Both the position numbers and the translations under genes were made by a program. The notes beneath the pieces were generated by a model. The model was not told where the DNA came from. It ran no database searches and worked only from the letters and a program-made list of their open reading frames with translations. Positions 61,788 through 64,000 of a DNA stretch of 64,000 bases are shown piece by piece (the first letter of the stretch is position 1; every line of letters starts with the position of its first letter). Origin of the DNA: Parapedobacter luteus (GTDB lineage Bacteria; Bacteroidota; Bacteroidia; Sphingobacteriales; Sphingobacteriaceae); assembly GCF_900168055.1 (NCBI RefSeq), contig NZ_FUYS01000006.1, forward strand, positions 124,001 through 188,000, given 5' to 3'.

Positions 61788-63775
61788 AGGCTCTTCTGCG
61801 TATTTTGCTGCTCACGATATGCTCCGTATCTTTCCTGCCGGTGGTGCACGCTCAAGAGGAAGAGTTCAGTAGCGCATTGGACTCAGCAAGAGCTGCAGAG
61901 GACAGCAAAGCAGATACTGTCATCTATAGCGCAAGGTATATCCGCTATACAACCTTGGCCATGATGAAACAGGGCACATTTACCTATCAGATAGATACCC
62001 TGCATAAAAACTTCCAGTATTACAATCCGCAGAACCAACCGAGAAATCCCAGTATCCACTTGGGCAGTTACGGATTGGCCACCCGCGACCTGCTTTTTGT
62101 ACCCAACAAAACTATCGGATTTCAACCGGGATATCATAGCTTGGACCGATTTCTATACCAGCCTGATTCGATTAAGTATTACCGCGCACGAGCCCCTTTC
62201 TCAGAACTCTATAATGTGGGCTTCTTCTTTGACGACCAGATTCTCCGGGCAAAAGTCACCCAGAACATTACCCCACGGCTAAATATCGGAGGAGAATTTC
62301 ACGCGGCAAGGGCAGACGGCTACTATATTAATCAACGATATAATGACATCAAATCTGCACTGTTTGCTTGGTATGAGTCTTCAGACCACCGGTATAACCT
62401 ATTGACCAACGTGGTATTCAACCGGCTTACCTCTACAGAAAATGGCTCCGTGCTCAACGACACGTTATTCAGGGACAGCGATCGGGGCCCCAGCGATTCA
62501 GAATCCACCCGGTTGCGGGGTACGGGTGACGAACGCCCACGGCACACATGGCGCGACAACAGCTTTTTTCTTCGGCAAAGTCTCTTTTTAGGGCGGTTGG
62601 ATACGATAAATGCAGGAAAGCCGGAACAACAAATCCTGCCTACCAACCGGATGTCGCACAGCTTAAACGTGCGTTTCCGGAATTTCCAGTTTTATAAAAA
62701 CGAGGAAGATGTGAACAATGCGTTTCCTTTCGGGGACAACGTCTTAACGCAGGATACCACCAAAGTCACCACGATTACCAATGACTTTGGTTACAGCTTT
62801 TACCTTAGAGGCAAATCCTTGGCATTTATCAAAAACGAAGTGAAACTTGATTTGGGGTACCAACACGATATGCATTGGTACCAAGACAGGGGCTACAGCA
62901 CTTTTCTGCAAAACAGCATGTTGAAGGCAGGGGTGGGGTACCGGTTCAGCGACCGGGTGAGCATCACGGGCGACCTAAACCAGATTGTACAGGGAGCAAA
63001 TTTTGGTGATTACCTTTATGAAGCCAAGGCTGACATCCTGCTGAGCAATGCTATCGGGCGGGTTGTATTGGGCGCTTATATCCAAAATAAATCTCCCGAA
63101 TGGACGTTCCAACGAGTCAACTACACCTACCATCAATGGGAACATGATTTCGAAAAAATAAAAACCACCAACTTTTCATTTGCCTATGAAAACCCATCAC
63201 TTGGGTTTTCTGGAAAAGCTGAATATTTTTTAATCGCCAACCACCTTTATTTTAGAGAAATAGACAATCCGCCACCCATGGACGCACGATTACTTCGCGT
63301 GATTGAGCCTGCCCAGCTTGGCAACAACATCAACTTATTGAAAGTCACCGTCGGCCAGAATTTTCGACTCGGTAAATTCCATTTGGATAATTATGTGGTG
63401 TATCAGCAATCGGATTACAATGCGGTTTTAGCCATTCCCGAATTGTACACTTGGCATAGTCTTTATTACAATGGGTTGCTCTACAAAATTGTCGATTTTA
63501 ACTTAGGTTTTGACGTCCGTTTCAACACTCCCTTTCGCACGCCGTCTTACGCCATCAATATCGGGCAATTTTATAACGACAATGCGGGCATCGAATTTTC
63601 CACCTACCCCATCATGGATGTTTGGGCGACCGCTACACTCAAACGAGCAAATTTATTTCTCAGCTATAATTTCATCAACCAGTTTGTGTGGCCGGCTGGT
63701 TATTACACCGTACGGAGATATCCGATGAATAACGCGAACCTACGGGTAGGTATCTCCTGGAAGTTCTATGACTAA
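61784..63775 (+). CDS. Putative outer-membrane porin (Porin_10-like)
   Basis: A 663-residue protein with a signal peptide (LLRILLLTICSVSFLPVVHA, cut before QEEEF) and a long, repetitive beta-strand pattern with aromatic girdle residues that ends in the outer-membrane motif SWKFYD (C-terminal aromatic-type signal). The layout matches the putative porin family seen in Bacteroidota. It is translationally coupled to the nucleoside phosphorylase gene, which might mean uptake of nucleosides (inference). Substrate unknown. Confidence 0.85.
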   Translation: MKALLRILLLTICSVSFLPVVHAQEEEFSSALDSARAAEDSKADTVIYSARYIRYTTLAMMKQGTFTYQIDTLHKNFQYYNPQNQPRNPSIHLGSYGLATRDLLFVPNKTIGFQPGYHSLDRFLYQPDSIKYYRARAPFSELYNVGFFFDDQILRAKVTQNITPRLNIGGEFHAARADGYYINQRYNDIKSALFAWYESSDHRYNLLTNVVFNRLTSTENGSVLNDTLFRDSDRGPSDSESTRLRGTGDERPRHTWRDNSFFLRQSLFLGRLDTINAGKPEQQILPTNRMSHSLNVRFRNFQFYKNEEDVNNAFPFGDNVLTQDTTKVTTITNDFGYSFYLRGKSLAFIKNEVKLDLGYQHDMHWYQDRGYSTFLQNSMLKAGVGYRFSDRVSITGDLNQIVQGANFGDYLYEAKADILLSNAIGRVVLGAYIQNKSPEWTFQRVNYTYHQWEHDFEKIKTTNFSFAYENPSLGFSGKAEYFLIANHLYFREIDNPPPMDARLLRVIEPAQLGNNINLLKVTVGQNFRLGKFHLDNYVVYQQSDYNAVLAIPELYTWHSLYYNGLLYKIVDFNLGFDVRFNTPFRTPSYAINIGQFYNDNAGIEFSTYPIMDVWATATLKRANLFLSYNFINQFVWPAGYYTVRRYPMNNANLRVGISWKFYD

Positions 63776-63940
63776 TGCTGTCCGGGGCTGTCTACCTGTC
63801 GCAGCCTATTCGGCGCTGAAGTCGTCATGACGGCAGCTCGTCCTATATACCGCTACGTCAATTATCGCCCACGCTTTGGGATGTCCCGGATTGCCCGCAA
63901 AATGTCAGGTTTCCCCCCTCAACATGTACACACCATTTCA

Positions 63941-63948
63941 TACATTTG
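63941..63948 (+). promoter_or_regulatory. -7 element candidate near the window end
   Basis: TACATTTG fits TAnnTTTG and lies 35 bases before a possible start codon. No -33 TTG is seen at the expected distance. Confidence 0.25.
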
Positions 63949-63982
63949 AACGATCAATGTAGTAATATAACGAATCAAGGAT

Positions 63983-64000
63983 ATGACACACCAAAACAAC
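63983..64000 (+). CDS. Possible start of a gene cut by the window edge
   Basis: ATG at 63983 preceded by CAAGGA at 63976-63981 opens MTHQNN before the window ends. The ribosome-binding site and the -7 element at 63941 support a start, but six codons cannot identify a product. Confidence 0.3.

Noticed and set aside
1-64000. tRNA, rRNA, CRISPR array, insertion sequence or prophage
   Set aside because: No cloverleaf, spaced repeats, transposase or phage gene was recognised by eye; a covariance-model and IS search would settle this.

Overview
The window reads as chromosomal DNA of a Bacteroidota bacterium, most likely a Sphingobacteriaceae member of the Parapedobacter/Pedobacter type. Support comes from GC near the high 40s, a SecA of about 1,100 residues with a zinc-binding tail, an OmpA protein with a calcium-binding spacer, a Porin_10-type putative porin, GlxA-type regulators, the futalosine-pathway enzyme MqnD, a DUF47-PiT phosphate operon, and promoters of the Bacteroidota form TTG-N19-21-TAnnTTTG. 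No tRNA, rRNA, CRISPR array, insertion sequence or prophage gene was seen. The genus is an inference.

Layout. 1-10 kb: small accessory genes (a cut-off AraC regulator, MFS exporter, GNAT, RibD-like reductase, TfoX-like protein, a VOC/SRPBCC/DoxX cluster under a divergent GlxA-type regulator, a lipoprotein glycoside hydrolase, an AraC regulator and an SDR). 10-19 kb: a membrane-anchored patatin, a Gfo/Idh/MocA oxidoreductase, a metallo-beta-lactamase-fold protein, several unrecognised small proteins, a zinc alcohol dehydrogenase and a CtaG/DUF2243 membrane pair. 19-40 kb: a trehalose and stress island with three trehalose-synthase-like GH13 paralogues (one with a signal peptide), an ECF sigma factor, a DUF892 ferritin-like protein with a basic tail, a YetF/DUF421 protein, four SDR/LLM-type oxidoreductases, a SemiSWEET sugar transporter, a stand-alone response regulator, KTSC and DUF748 proteins, a polysaccharide pyruvyl transferase, an FAD-Rieske fusion, a bifunctional OtsA-OtsB and a GH15 hydrolase.

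40-64 kb is mostly housekeeping: a minus-strand run M20 amidohydrolase / thiamine-pyrophosphokinase-like / GNAT / nucleotidyltransferase / metallophosphoesterase, then secA with a SPOR protein, mqnD-surE, csbD, ompA, the DUF47-PiT phosphate operon, a histidine kinase with phosphatidylserine decarboxylase, polA with a MORN protein, and on the plus strand rsgA, purine nucleoside phosphorylase and a putative porin.

How the parts may work together (inference): OtsAB would make trehalose from UDP-glucose and glucose-6-phosphate, the TreS-like enzymes would interconvert maltose and trehalose on both sides of the inner membrane, SemiSWEET would pass sugar across it, and GH15 would hydrolyse alpha-glucosides. 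The surrounding oxidoreductases, ferritin-like protein, CsbD, YetF and DUF2243 proteins are typical stress-associated genes, so the region looks like a desiccation/osmotic stress island. Regulatory signals read directly are a tandem 15-bp repeat before the sigma gene, Pho-box-like TTAACA repeats before DUF47-PiT, several palindromes in divergent intergenic regions, and a hairpin-bearing leader without a full gene near 12.6 kb.
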